Shown here piece after piece: positions 11,846 through 23,078 of a stretch of DNA of 64,000 bases (the stretch's first letter is position 1; each line of letters opens with the position of its first letter). Both the position numbers and the translations under genes were made by a program. The stretch is from Otis tarda (taxonomy: Eukaryota > Chordata > Aves > Otidiformes > Otididae). Under the pieces are notes generated by a model, which had not been told where the DNA came from, searched no databases, and saw only the letters and a list, made by a program, of their open reading frames with translations. Where the stretch lies: the NCBI GenBank assembly GCA_026413225.1, contig CM048552.1:163692053-163756052 (forward strand). Reading direction: 5' to 3'.

Positions 11846-14800
11846 GCACATATATAAGATACCTCTATGTATGTGTAAATATCTAAGTATGAACCTATGT
11901 GCCCACTACATCTGTAGAGATTAGGTCTTGTTAATAGAGCAGGTAGAAACCAAAGAGCTTTTCAGTTAATTAGAACAGATAACTAATTTAAAATGAGATG
12001 ACTAGCTATCTAGTTAACATTTACTGTATTTATTAGGAGCTTGACTCAGTTGCTGAAACAATAGTGCCATTTGAGACACTCTAGGCAATCTTGCCTGGCT
12101 TTCATGTTCCATTTCAGAACAGCATAAAGCTGTCTCCCATGGGTTTGGTTTATATCTGCTTTAACAGTACTTGTTACTTGTGTTTAAGCAAGCAGATCCA
12201 AGACCTGGATGGACTACAATGGAGTTAAGATAATAGTTGACTTTATTGTAGACTCCTAAATGTAGACACATTGCTCTGGAAAGTAGCGCCACCGCAACCT
12301 TCATGGCAGCTAACATAAAGCAGGATGGATTTACTCAGCTTTAAAATCATTAATGAAACATGGAATATACAAAGAGGATTTTATTATAGGCTATTAAATA
12401 GGACTAGTAATGGCAGTGAAATTGTATAAAGGACAGTCATTACCATTACATTACCTATGAGATGGATAGCACTTTCAGAATTCTAGTTTGTTAAGAGATA
12501 TAACATCTTCTTTCTCAAATATATGATATAAAGAAAAAGTTTTATTTTGGAGTTTCTGGCAATAGTAGAGCCATTCTGTGTTTAAGAACATGTGAAGTAT
12601 TCTTAACATTTTTTTTTTAGACTGATCAAGCAATTAAATGTTAGAATGAAAGATGAATGGTGAAAAGTGAAAAAATAATAGAAATAACAAAACAAAACCA
12701 ACACTTCAAAGTTTCATACTCTTCTATTGACTTAGGGCAAACAAGTAAAATTTATTTTCCCTTGAGTGAAACAAATTTTATATATATATATAAATAAATA
12801 CAAAAAGAAAGCTATAACAAAGAATAGGGGCATGTATATTATCCATATAAAATGATGTGTTTGTGTTAAAGCGTAGAATTTTTTTCTGTTCCTCTACAAA
12901 TATAGAATTGTTGTTTCTATTTTTCCATGACTGATTTGATCAATTACAGATAGGAATCTGCATTAAATGTTCTTTTGCAGTTTTATAACAGAAGCTAATA
13001 ATTTTTAAAAAATCATAGATCTAACAATAAATAAAATGTGACTTTCTTAACACTCCACAATATTCTCCTACATTTGTCATGCCTATAAATAAAAAAGGCA
13101 GATTAGCAATGATGATTTGGAATTAGAGTTTGTTTCCAAGTGTGTCTTCACAGGGACTTAGTGGTGAAGAGATCCTGCCTCTCATATTCTCTGTCATGAT
13201 AGGCCACAAGTCCACTGTCAGATAAAATAACAATGTGAGTGATACCAACTGACAGGAAACACTGAGGCAGCTTAGGAAAATTATAATTATGCTTCATGTT
13301 TAAGCACAGGAAGAAAAACAAACAAACAAAAATCCAAATCCCAAACCACCACACTGGATTTTTTGGCCTACAGATTCATCTCATTCACAGAATTGAAAAC
13401 CTGCAAAACTTCAAGAGATATCAAATAAAATCTCAAAGGTTACTAATTACTATAGAGAAACTACAATAGGAAAAAACAAAAAAACAAAAAAACAACCAAA
13501 AACATACCATCAACAACACTAACAACAAACACATATTTTTGGCCTGACTCCCCTGGAATTCTTTATTGTTTTTTTTACAGAAAACTCTACAATGCACTGA
13601 GTCAAGACAACTGACTATAACTAAAGTACCTCTTCCCGGTCTTTTATTTAGTAGTATGAAATATGTAATCAAAATTATGTTTCTCAAAAGGCAGAGTTAT
13701 TTCAAATTGTCTTACAACACTGTTACTTAAAAAGCAAATAATTACCTGAGAATACATGTCTTTGGGTTTATCTGTAGCAGTATCAGCCTACATTTGCTTC
13801 TTACTTCTTTCATCCCAAATAGTCTTATTGATACCTTTACAGCATTTTAGACATCAAGGTCTGACCTTCTGCATAAACAGAAAAATAAAAGGAAATAAAA
13901 GAAAACCTCAAAACTTTAACATTTGAAAATTTCAAATATTAAATACAGCATGCTTGGTTCCACTTATTTTTCATCACTGATAATTATATTTTGAATATGT
14001 TGAAATGAAGTTCTGTACATTTATTCTTGAAAATTTGACTGAAATTATGATTTTTCATAAAGATATTAGATGATGTCACATATTAAAATAATAGCTGGAT
14101 AATAAGGATAATTGGAAGGCTGAAACGAGCTTTTGTTGCTTCCATCTGTGACAGATCTGATTCATAGATGTCCTTCAAAGTTCTTGCGGAATAGGTCAAA
14201 TGTAAATATTAACTGGTAAAGCACTAATAATAAGTATATTTGTACATGTTGTGAAGAATTTATAGCGCCTGTATTGGGGGCCCACCTTAAGAACTTCCAT
14301 ATCCATATTTTGTGACTACCAAAAACAACAATGCAACTTTATGAAGCTTACTGAAAAGACAATGAAAATAAGTGGATGCCTTTGAAGATCTATAAATTAA
14401 AGCTCAGTCTGTCCAGTGTGTAGATCCCTGCTCTTCACTGGGTTATGAAATATCTTCAGAACATGAAGACATTTGCCTCTCTGAAAATTTAGGAAAGTAG
14501 AAAAGAAATGTTAGACACCTCCAACTCCTTGAGATCAAACAGGCTGTTAGTAGAAGATGCAGCCATGTGCAGCTGTTCAGGACACCTGAATAAGTTCTAG
14601 TGAATAATATTCACTTGTACAGATTGATCTTGAATGTAAGATTCCTGATAAAATCTCTGGATAAAAAATGCTTATCTCTATTGCCTTTGCTAAGATCAAG
14701 AGTGATTAAGTTCTTAACTAGAATCTAAGTTAAACACCTAAAATTAAACCGGATGGATCCAAAGCATTTTTTGTTTAATATGACTGATTCTTTGTATGTT

Positions 14801-17800
14801 ACTTTATAGATTCCTTAATGCTAGGTTAATACGGCTTCTTTTGTATATGCTTAATTTGTATTTATTTCATTTGTAAATTACTGCCTTCCTGAATTTAGCC
14901 AGTGTTTTTTTGGCTAAGTGAATACTCTACAGTCTTTCCTAAAATTTTCTCTTGATGGCGATCAAGCAAATGTCTTCTTAAAATGCGTACAAGACATAAT
15001 CACGCAAGTAAAAAGAACCCCATCAATAACAGAGCAAAGCATAAAGTCAAAGTGGATTGGGTACAGCACAAGTATGGTGCAGGCTGCAGATTGATCTGTA
15101 CAGTAAACATCTGATAGTTTAATTGATAGTACTGAGTCACCATCATGTATAAGTTCTTCTATAGAAAATCTAACTTTGACTTAGCATTGCTGCTATTTCC
15201 TCTGCTTCCTTCTTTCAAAGGTTAAGAGGAACTTCTGAAGGCTTTTTTTCATTTCTCGCATACTCTGCACAAGTTTTAAGAATGAAGATACAGCACTAAC
15301 CTGACTGCTTCTCTGTATTTATAGTTTGATGGTGACAAAAACTAATGGCATGGATCTGTTAGTGAACTCTGGACAGAAGTTTTAAATCTTTTGTGCTATA
15401 AGGAGTTGTTCCTGACTACCTTTCCAGAAAAAGAAGAATCAAATGCCAAAAAACTTGTCAGATAGCTGTTCAGGTCACTTTTATACACAATTTTATACAA
15501 TATTTTTACCAATTCTTCTAACATACAGCAATTTTAATGTGATTTTTTAAAATGTTGTGGTATTGTGAGTTGCATTTGCAATAAATTTGACAGATCTTAT
15601 GTTGGTTTTCTGTTGCCACATTCTTTTTTTACTTGGGAAAACTGAAAATAATTGATGGTATTAAACTGTGAGCTACAGCGTATCCCTTAGTTTGCTGAAA
15701 CAAACTGGCTACAGTATGGATATATATAAATTAAGAAAAAAACAATAGAAATAATAAGAAAGATGTATAGCCATGATAGAGATATCATGGGGCTAGATTC
15801 ACCAGTTCATTCAGGTTATGTCATACTGTAAAGCTGACTCAAAGCATTGTACCTTTAGATATTATTAAGATGGAGTTAATCACAGCTTATTATATAATTG
15901 CTGAAAAATAATAGAGAAATAAAAATTAATAATTGTAAATGTTCTTTGGATGTGAATAGTTTTGCAAAATAATATATTATTTCTATTGCATAATTTACTA
16001 TGTTACACAAATAAAAAAAACCCCAGATTTTGAAAGGCAATTAACCATGAGACAGTCAGTATACAGCCTTTAGATTATGTTGGAAGCAATTAAATACATT
16101 CTGGATTATTTCTCATTTGTCAGTGGGCTTTTGTTCTGGTTTTGTAGTGTTTTAACTTGTACTGTGTAGGCTAAGTGTGTTTTTTACTTTACCTATTGTT
16201 GAGAGAAGTTTTGCAGGAGGAGCTATATGAAATAATCAAAGTTTTTCCCCAGTCCTTGGGTCAATTAAGGTCTTTTTTTAACTCATTTGATATGTTTTTA
16301 GCACATCTCCAGTCTATTAATTTATATTGCCCAAAACTAAAAGCAAAATCTTTTGGACTCTAATTCCAGCTTCTAGAGAAAGGATGTCCCCTTAGGTTTT
16401 TCAGAGAACCCCAAACACATGCACAAAATGATTAGTATCTATGAAATGTTCAAGAGTGAGTCTATTAGGAGCAGGGGTTGTCATACACCTGAAATGACAA
16501 TAAAACTTTGCAACTAAGAAGAAAAAAAGTGAAGCTCCACCCCAACTCATAATATTAAATTGATATTTTCTACATCTGAAATAACTTAAAGTTTAACTGA
16601 AGTCAAATATGAGGTAAAAAAAACCCAACACGCCTCCCTGCTTATCAGAAGAGTTCACTGTTGTGAAAAAAACAAAAAAGGAAAAAATTCCCACCATTAA
16701 TCAAGTTATTAAAAAGCCTGAATTAAAGTGAGTCTGACATTTAAAAAAATAATAGCATTTCTCATTTCTGTTTGTTACTGAAATTCCACATACTACTTTT
16801 TGTTTTTCATCATGTTTTTTTTTTTTTTTTTCCTTAACATTGGTTAATGCACAGTATATCAGGTGAGTGGGATCATAGTTTGAGCTCACACCACTTGTGA
16901 GGTCTTTTTGTCCTGCAGAGGGAATTTCTGTTAAGTTTGCAATCTGACTAAAACTTCAGATGAGCCTTTATCCACTCTCAGTCAAAACAGTTTCACTAAA
17001 TAAAATAGTTATGTAACTTGTTAAAATTTAAGTGTCTCTTTCTGGGAGTATTTGGATACAGAACATATTAGGATGGTACTGTTTAAGAAAATACAATGAA
17101 ATTAGCACTAATTTCTATTTCCTATAACTAGTATTGATTGTAGAGATACCACAAACTTCCTGTGCCTGTTACTGCTTTTCAAGTATGGTAAATTTGCATC
17201 CACACCATACTGCTAACCACACCTTAAGTTTATACACGTGGAAAGTAAATTTTCTACTTTTCTTATAGTTTGTTTTTTTTTTTATGTAGCTGACATGCAT
17301 AGTGATAACTAAGTCCAAGCAGTTAGTTGCATTCTGCTGCATTCACCATGCAGCAGAAAATTAATCTATTTGATTCTTTCAGCTCATTTCATTTATCTCT
17401 CTGTGATTTTTACAGCATTCTTAATTTTTGGTATATGATTATCTTTTTTTTATCTTCTAGAACTTGATGAATTATTTGTATCCTTAATAATGTATTTTTT
17501 CTGTTTAATTTTTAACCTTTTCCTGACATTTCTTACCACTTGTATTTATGCCTCATTTTTGTTCTGGTGCAGTAAATCCATTGTAAATGTGCTGGCTTCT
17601 TGTAGCCATTCAATAAATTATGCCCTCTTGTATGCCTTTGTAGCACACATTAATAACTGTTCTTCAGTGCTCTTCTGGTGAATTATCAAGTCTCACTTAT
17701 GGAGTTGTATCCCTTAGAAGAAGTCCTCCTTTTAAAATCTGTTCCTTCAATTGCTAGAGTGCTGTTCAGCTGTTCAATAAGAGAAAATTGCAATGTACAC

Positions 17801-18621
17801 TCAAGTAATTAAGAAAGTTGCAGTGATAAAGTTTTGTACAACTTCCAAAATATGTCTTGGAATGGGAAAATAATACTTGTATTACAATGGAAAGGTTGAG
17901 GGAAAAAAATATATTCCATTTTCTGTACTTTTGTCTCCTATTATTGACTTTCATGTGCACACAATATGACAGTGCCTTCTTACTTCTTCCCATACAGAAC
18001 CATATGTGAGTCTGACATTCCTACCTGAATACCAAGACTTTTGAGAAGAATCAGATGACCAGTTTCACAACAAAAAAATTAAGATAAGCAATATATTGTT
18101 ATGTACAGAGACAAAACACTGTTTACTTGCTTAAATGTGGGCACTTTGTGCCATTTGAGATGTTGTAAGTTATCAAAGGCACCCCCATGGAGTTGGGACA
18201 TATGTCACAGAAGAGGTAAAAGAACCATGTGCCTCTAAGTGGGTAGCTGGAGTTTGGGATGGGACACAGTCAAGTATCTGAGATGTCACCAGAACCAGAG
18301 GCAGTTAAAGAGAACTGTGAAATGACTTTAACAGATGAGAATTAAAGTACTCTGGAAGAGAAACTGTCCTTTTGACTGTCTACATTGGAGGTAAACCTGA
18401 GGCTGGCTGTATTCCCCATTGATCTTGATGTCACCCTGTTGACCTGACTTCTTGGTTTTACTTTGGTCCAAACCTGCTGGTCTTTGTAGTCTTCTCTTGT
18501 GAACCATTGGCCAAGTATGGTTAATGTCATCAGGTCTGCTTTGCTCTTCTTGCTCTGGGATTGCACACTTAGTGTCAAGTCTACTGCCCTGCCTTCTTCC
18601 CTGTAACTCTCTGCCCTGACC
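11846..18621. other. Long AT-rich unique-looking block
   Basis: About 6.8 kb with no recognised repeat longer than a microsatellite and no supported gene. It holds a short (TA)n run near 12780, A/C-rich runs near 13470-13500, T runs near 16817 and 17275, and many short open frames that stop quickly. Mild changes in composition do not line up with any splice-site pattern I trust. Single-copy intergenic or intronic sequence is the simplest reading. Confidence 0.6.
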
Positions 18622-19785
18622 TGTCGTGGTTTTGTTTAGTGAGGGGGGGGGTCTAAGGTGGTAGCTTCTGCAGGAAACTGCTAGAAGTCGCTTCCCTTTG
18701 TTCAGTAGACTCGGTTGGGCCTAGGGCGGACCCGCTGCTGGCCAAGGCGAAGCCAATTGGTAACAGAATGTCCCGTGATAACGCCTCTGCGATAACATAT
18801 TTAAGAAGGGGAAAAGAGAAAAAAAAAAAAAAAAGAGAACAGAAAATGTGAAGAAGCTGAGCGGGGGCAGGGGCGCAGAGGTGGAGGTGCAGGCCTCATG
18901 AGCCTTGCAGGCCTCACTCTCTGGCCTCTCACCAGGCAGCCGACTGGGCCCAACTCGGCCTAGCCCGACTGCAAGAAGTGGAGAGGAGATAAGATGGATG
19001 ATGTGAAGAGATTCTGAGAGGCGTCTGCCAGCCTGTTGTGAAGAACTTTTCTTGTGAGAGGAACGGCTCCAGATGCCAAGGTCAGTGAAGAAGGAGGGGG
19101 AGGAGTAATGCAGATCCTGGCCAAGATTCCCCTGCAGCCTGTGGTGACGACCATGGTGGAGCAGGTTGTCCCCCTGCAGTCCATGGAGGTCCACGGAGGA
19201 GCAGAGATCCACTTGGAGCCCATGAAGGACCCTGCATCGGGGGAGGTGGATGCCTGAAGGAGGCTGTGGCCCGTGGAGGGCCCACTGGGACAGCTGTTCT
19301 AGAGAGATTGCACTCCATGGAAGAGATGACCCATGCCGGAGCAGTTTCAGGAAGGACTGTGGCATATGGGTGGGACCCCATGATGGAGCAGGGGAGGAAT
19401 GTGAGGAGTTCTTCCCCCAATGATGAAGCGGCGGCATAAAACAAAGCGTGATGAACTGACAGCAACCCCCATTCCCTCTTCCCCACTGTGCTGCTCGGGG
19501 TGGGGAAGGTAGTAGAGATAATGTTAAGCCTGGGAAGAGGGAGGGGTGGGGGGAGGTTATCTTGTTCTCTGTCTCATTCTCCTGCTGTTTGTAGTAATAA
19601 ATGAATAGTTTTCCCCAAGTCAAGTCTGTTTTGCCCGTGACGGTAACTTTAAGGATTTTCTCCCTGTCCTTATATCAAACCTCGAGCCGTTTTTCCTTAT
19701 ATTATCTCTCCCTATTCTCTCGGAGGGTGGGGGGAGTGAGAGAGAGACTGTGTAGTCTGGTCCCGATCGGGGCTGAACTACGACA
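18622..19785 (+). mobile_element. ERV LTR, family 1 copy B
   Basis: Starts TGTCGTGGTTTTG and ends GAACTACGACA. It has CCAATTGG, then TATTTAAG (18798-18805), then AATAAA (19596-19601), the same order and spacing as the other family 1 copies. The flanks (left TGACC, right CCTTC) do not match, so the target duplication is lost or this copy is recombinant. There is no primer-binding site downstream. The antisense strand holds the longest open frame of the window (300 codons, 18721-19623). Confidence 0.9.
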
Positions 19786-20223
19786 CCTTCCCTTCCCTTC
19801 CCTGCAGAGTAGTTCATGCTCACTACTCCCTTATATAGAGAAAAGCTCATTGGTAAAGGGTTTTCCAACCATTGCTCATACTTTTCCCACAATATCTTCT
19901 TCATCAACCAATAATCAATAGTTTAATGGTCACAGTGGAGTGCTTTCCTAGAAAAGGGAAATCACTTAAAAAAAATAAAAGAAAAATACTTTTCCTAGGT
20001 AATTTATTTCTGTCTTGTATCTAAGTTGTTATTAAAATACCCCAAAATTATATTTGCATCTGGAGATGTGAACACTCTGATGTACAGAAAGAAATGCTGT
20101 AGTCTCAGATTTTGTTCCACAGAACCTAAGTACTTATAGTTTCAAAATATATAGTAAATAGTTCCTCAGTTTTGTCTCTAATAACAAGCATTCCTTTTCC
20201 ATTAAAGAGAAAAACAGTCTTTT
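19786..20223. other. Unique-looking spacer
   Basis: AT-rich sequence between LTR copy B and a CR1 end. It has no ERV internal features, so copies B and C are not the two ends of one provirus. Confidence 0.55.
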
Positions 20224-20784
20224 GTGAGACTCTCATCTAGAGTACTGAGTCCAGCTCTGAGGTCCCAAGTGCAAGAAAGACATGGACCCGTTGGAGTGGG
20301 TCCAGAGGAGGGCTGTGAAAATTATCAGAGGGCTGGAGGACCTCTCCTGTGCAGAAAGAATTGGCGTTCAGCCTGGAGAACAAAAGGCTCTGGGGAGACC
20401 TTCTTGAGCCCTTTCAATATTTAAAAGTGTTTTATAAGAAAGGTGGAGAAAGACTTTTCGCCAGGGCCTATAGTGACAGGACACAGGGCAACGGTTTTAA
20501 GCTGAAAGAAGGTTACGTTTAGATTGGACATAAGGAAGAAATTTTTTACAAGGAGAGTGGTGAAACACTGGAACAGGTTACCCAGAGAATTTGTGGATAC
20601 TCCATCACTGGAAGTGTTCAAGGTCAGGTTGGATGGGACTTTGAGCAAACCAATCCAGTAAAACATGTCGCTGCCAATGGCAAGGGTGTTGGAACCAGAT
20701 GATCTTTGAAGGCCCCTTCCAAACTAAACCATTCTGTGATTCGATGATTCAGTGGTTCAATGATTCTATGTTTACCCTGGGTTA
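20224..20784 (+). mobile_element. CR1 LINE 3' fragment
   Basis: Diverged 5'-truncated CR1 carrying the end of ORF2 (the VQRRAxKIIRGLE / FSLEK-like region near 20290-20390, with frameshifts) and the 3' UTR. It ends in irregular 8-bp ATTCGATG/ATTCAGTG/ATTCTATG repeats at 20737-20772. LTR copy C begins directly after it. Confidence 0.88.
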
Positions 20785-21919
20785 TGTTCTGGTTTTGTTA
20801 GTGAGGGGGGGCCTAAGGTGGTAGCTTCTGTAGGAAATTGCTAGAAGTTGCTCCCCTTTGTTCAGTGGACTCGGCTGGGCCTAGGGCAAACCCGCTGCTG
20901 GCCAAGGCCGAGCCAATTGGTAGCAGAACATCCCGTGATAACGCCTCTGCGATAACGTATTTAAGTCGGGGAAAACAGAAAAAAAAAAAGAGAAGAGAAG
21001 ATGTGAAGCAGCTGAGAGGGGGGCAGAGAGGGGAGGCGCGAGCTTCATGGGCCTTGCAGGCCTCACCCTCTGGCCTCCCGCCGGGCAGCCGACTGGGCCC
21101 AACATGGCCCGGCCTGGCTGCAAGAAGTGGAGAGGAGATGAGAAGTGAACGAGCTGTAAAAAGGATGCTGAGAGGCGTCTGCCAGCCTGTTGTAAGGAAC
21201 GGCTGCAGACGCCAAGGTCAGTGAAGAAGGAGGGGGAGGAGTAATGCAGCTCCTGGCCAAGATTCCTCTGCAACTCGTGGTGAAGACCATGGTGGAGCGG
21301 GTTGTCCCTCTGCAGTCCATGGAGGTCCACGGAGGGGCAGAGATCCACCTGCAGCCCGTGGAGGACCCCACGCCGGAGCAGGTGGAGGCCTGAAGGAGGC
21401 TGTGGCCCGTGGAGGGCCCGCTGGGGCAGCTGTTCTAGAGGGACTGCACCCCGTGGAAGAGATGACCCACGCCGGAGCAGTTTCACGAAGGACTGTGGCC
21501 CGTGGGAGGGACCCCACGCTGGAGCAGAGGAGGAATGCGAGGAGTTCTTCCCCCGACGATGACACAGCGGCATAAAACAACGCGTGATGAACTGACCGCG
21601 ACCCCCATCCCCTTTTCCACCCCCGTGCTGCTCGGGAGGGGAGGTAGTAGAGATAATGTTAAGCCTGGGAAGAGGGAGGGGTGGGGGGAGGTTATCTTGT
21701 TCCCTGTCTCATTCTCCTGCTAATTTTAGAAATAAATGGATAGTTTTCCCCAAGTCGAGTCTGTTTTGCCCCTGACGGTAACTTTAAGGATTCTCTCCCC
21801 GTCCTTATCTCAAACCTTAAGCCGTTTTTCCTATATCATCTCCTCCTATTCTCTCGGAGGGTGGGGGGAGTGAGAGAGAGACTGTGTAGTCTGGTCCCAA
21901 TCGGGGCTGAACTACGACA
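20785..21919 (+). mobile_element. ERV solo LTR, family 1 copy C
   Basis: Starts TGTTCTGGTTTTG and ends GAACTACGACA. GTTA occurs on both sides (20781-20784 and 21920-21923), a probable shortened target duplication. CCAAT is at 20913-20917, TATTTAAG at 20958-20965 and AATAAA at 21731-21736. Three imperfect copies of a CCCGTGG...CACGCYGGAGCAG unit lie near 21355-21525. No primer-binding site follows. It inserted at the tail of a CR1. Confidence 0.9.
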
Positions 21920-22728
21920 GTTAATAAAAAAAAAAACAAACCAACAAACAAACAAACAAAAACCAACAAAAAAAAAACAACCACCAAACCCCAAGAATAT
22001 TGAATAGGTGAATCTCACCTTAGATGGAAAATTTGTAAACTTTTTTTCTAATCATAAGTTTAATTTGTGGTGACAAAAAATAAATTATGTTTTCCAAGCT
22101 GGCAGTATCTCTTAATTTAAAAACACCAATAACAAACAATGTTCTAAAATTGTAGACCTGAGTATCTGTATCAGAAGTCCATTTCTCATGACAAAATGTT
22201 AATTTCTTTTAAGTCAATAGCAAAAAATATCAACAAAGAGGCACACTTAAAACATTAAGCACTAGGCCACAGTCTACGCATTCATATTTAAAATAATTTT
22301 AATTAATTGCTCCTATATTATCATATACAGAGCTAGATGTAATATCTTATTTTAATAATTTAAAATGTTTAAATTACATATGAGAAAAAATAATTAATTA
22401 ATTTGGAATTAGGAGACAGAAATGCATGTATTATAGAAAATATTTTTTTTCTACATGCTTGTATGTCCTTGCACAGCCTTATTGCTCAGTAAGGCATGCA
22501 AATACAGCATAATACGTTCAAAGACATTAATTAGGACATTCAGAACTTCTTTTTTTTTTTTAAGGTATTCATCATTTGATTGCTTTTTACTGAATTCATA
22601 CCCCTCTTCTGCAATTGTAAAAATTTCAAGGTGTCAGCTGATTGCTTTTCCTATGTAGCACTCCAGCCTGACTAAAGTCAATTTAAAAGATACAATATCA
22701 CAGAAATCAGAGACTATATTGTCATTAA
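21920..22728. other. AT-rich spacer with (CAAA)n microsatellite
   Basis: An A-rich CAAA/CCAACAAA microsatellite at 21926-21990, then AT-rich sequence with no gene. Confidence 0.55.
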
Positions 22729-23078
22729 CCTTATAGCAGTCTTCCAGTACCTAAAGGGGGCCTACAGGAAAGATGGGGAAAGGCTGTTCAGTAGGGCCTG
22801 TTGTAACAGGACTAGGGGTAATGGTTTCAAAATAGAGGGAGGTAGATTTAGATTAGATATTAGGAAAAAAATATTTTATGCTGAGTGTGGTAGAACACTG
22901 GAACAGGTTGTCCAGAGAGGTGGTTGATGTCCCACCCCTGAAAATGTTCAAGGCCAAGTTGGATGAGGCTGTGAGCAACTTGATCTAGTTGGGGATGTCC
23001 CTGCTCCTTGCAGAGGAGTTGGACTAGATGACCTTTAAAGGTCCCTTCCAATGCAAACTATTCCATGATTCTATGTTA
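22729..23078 (+). mobile_element. CR1 LINE 3' end
   Basis: The last about 350 bp of a CR1, from the ORF2 tail (CTTCCAGTACCTAAAG) through the CCAGAGAGGTGGT and GACTAGATGACC 3' UTR blocks to ATTCTATG. It is strongly 5'-truncated and does not code. Confidence 0.92.

Noticed and set aside
18622-21919. Copies B and C as the two LTRs of one provirus
   Set aside because: The DNA between them is unique sequence plus a CR1 end, with no primer-binding site after copy B and no shared target duplication.
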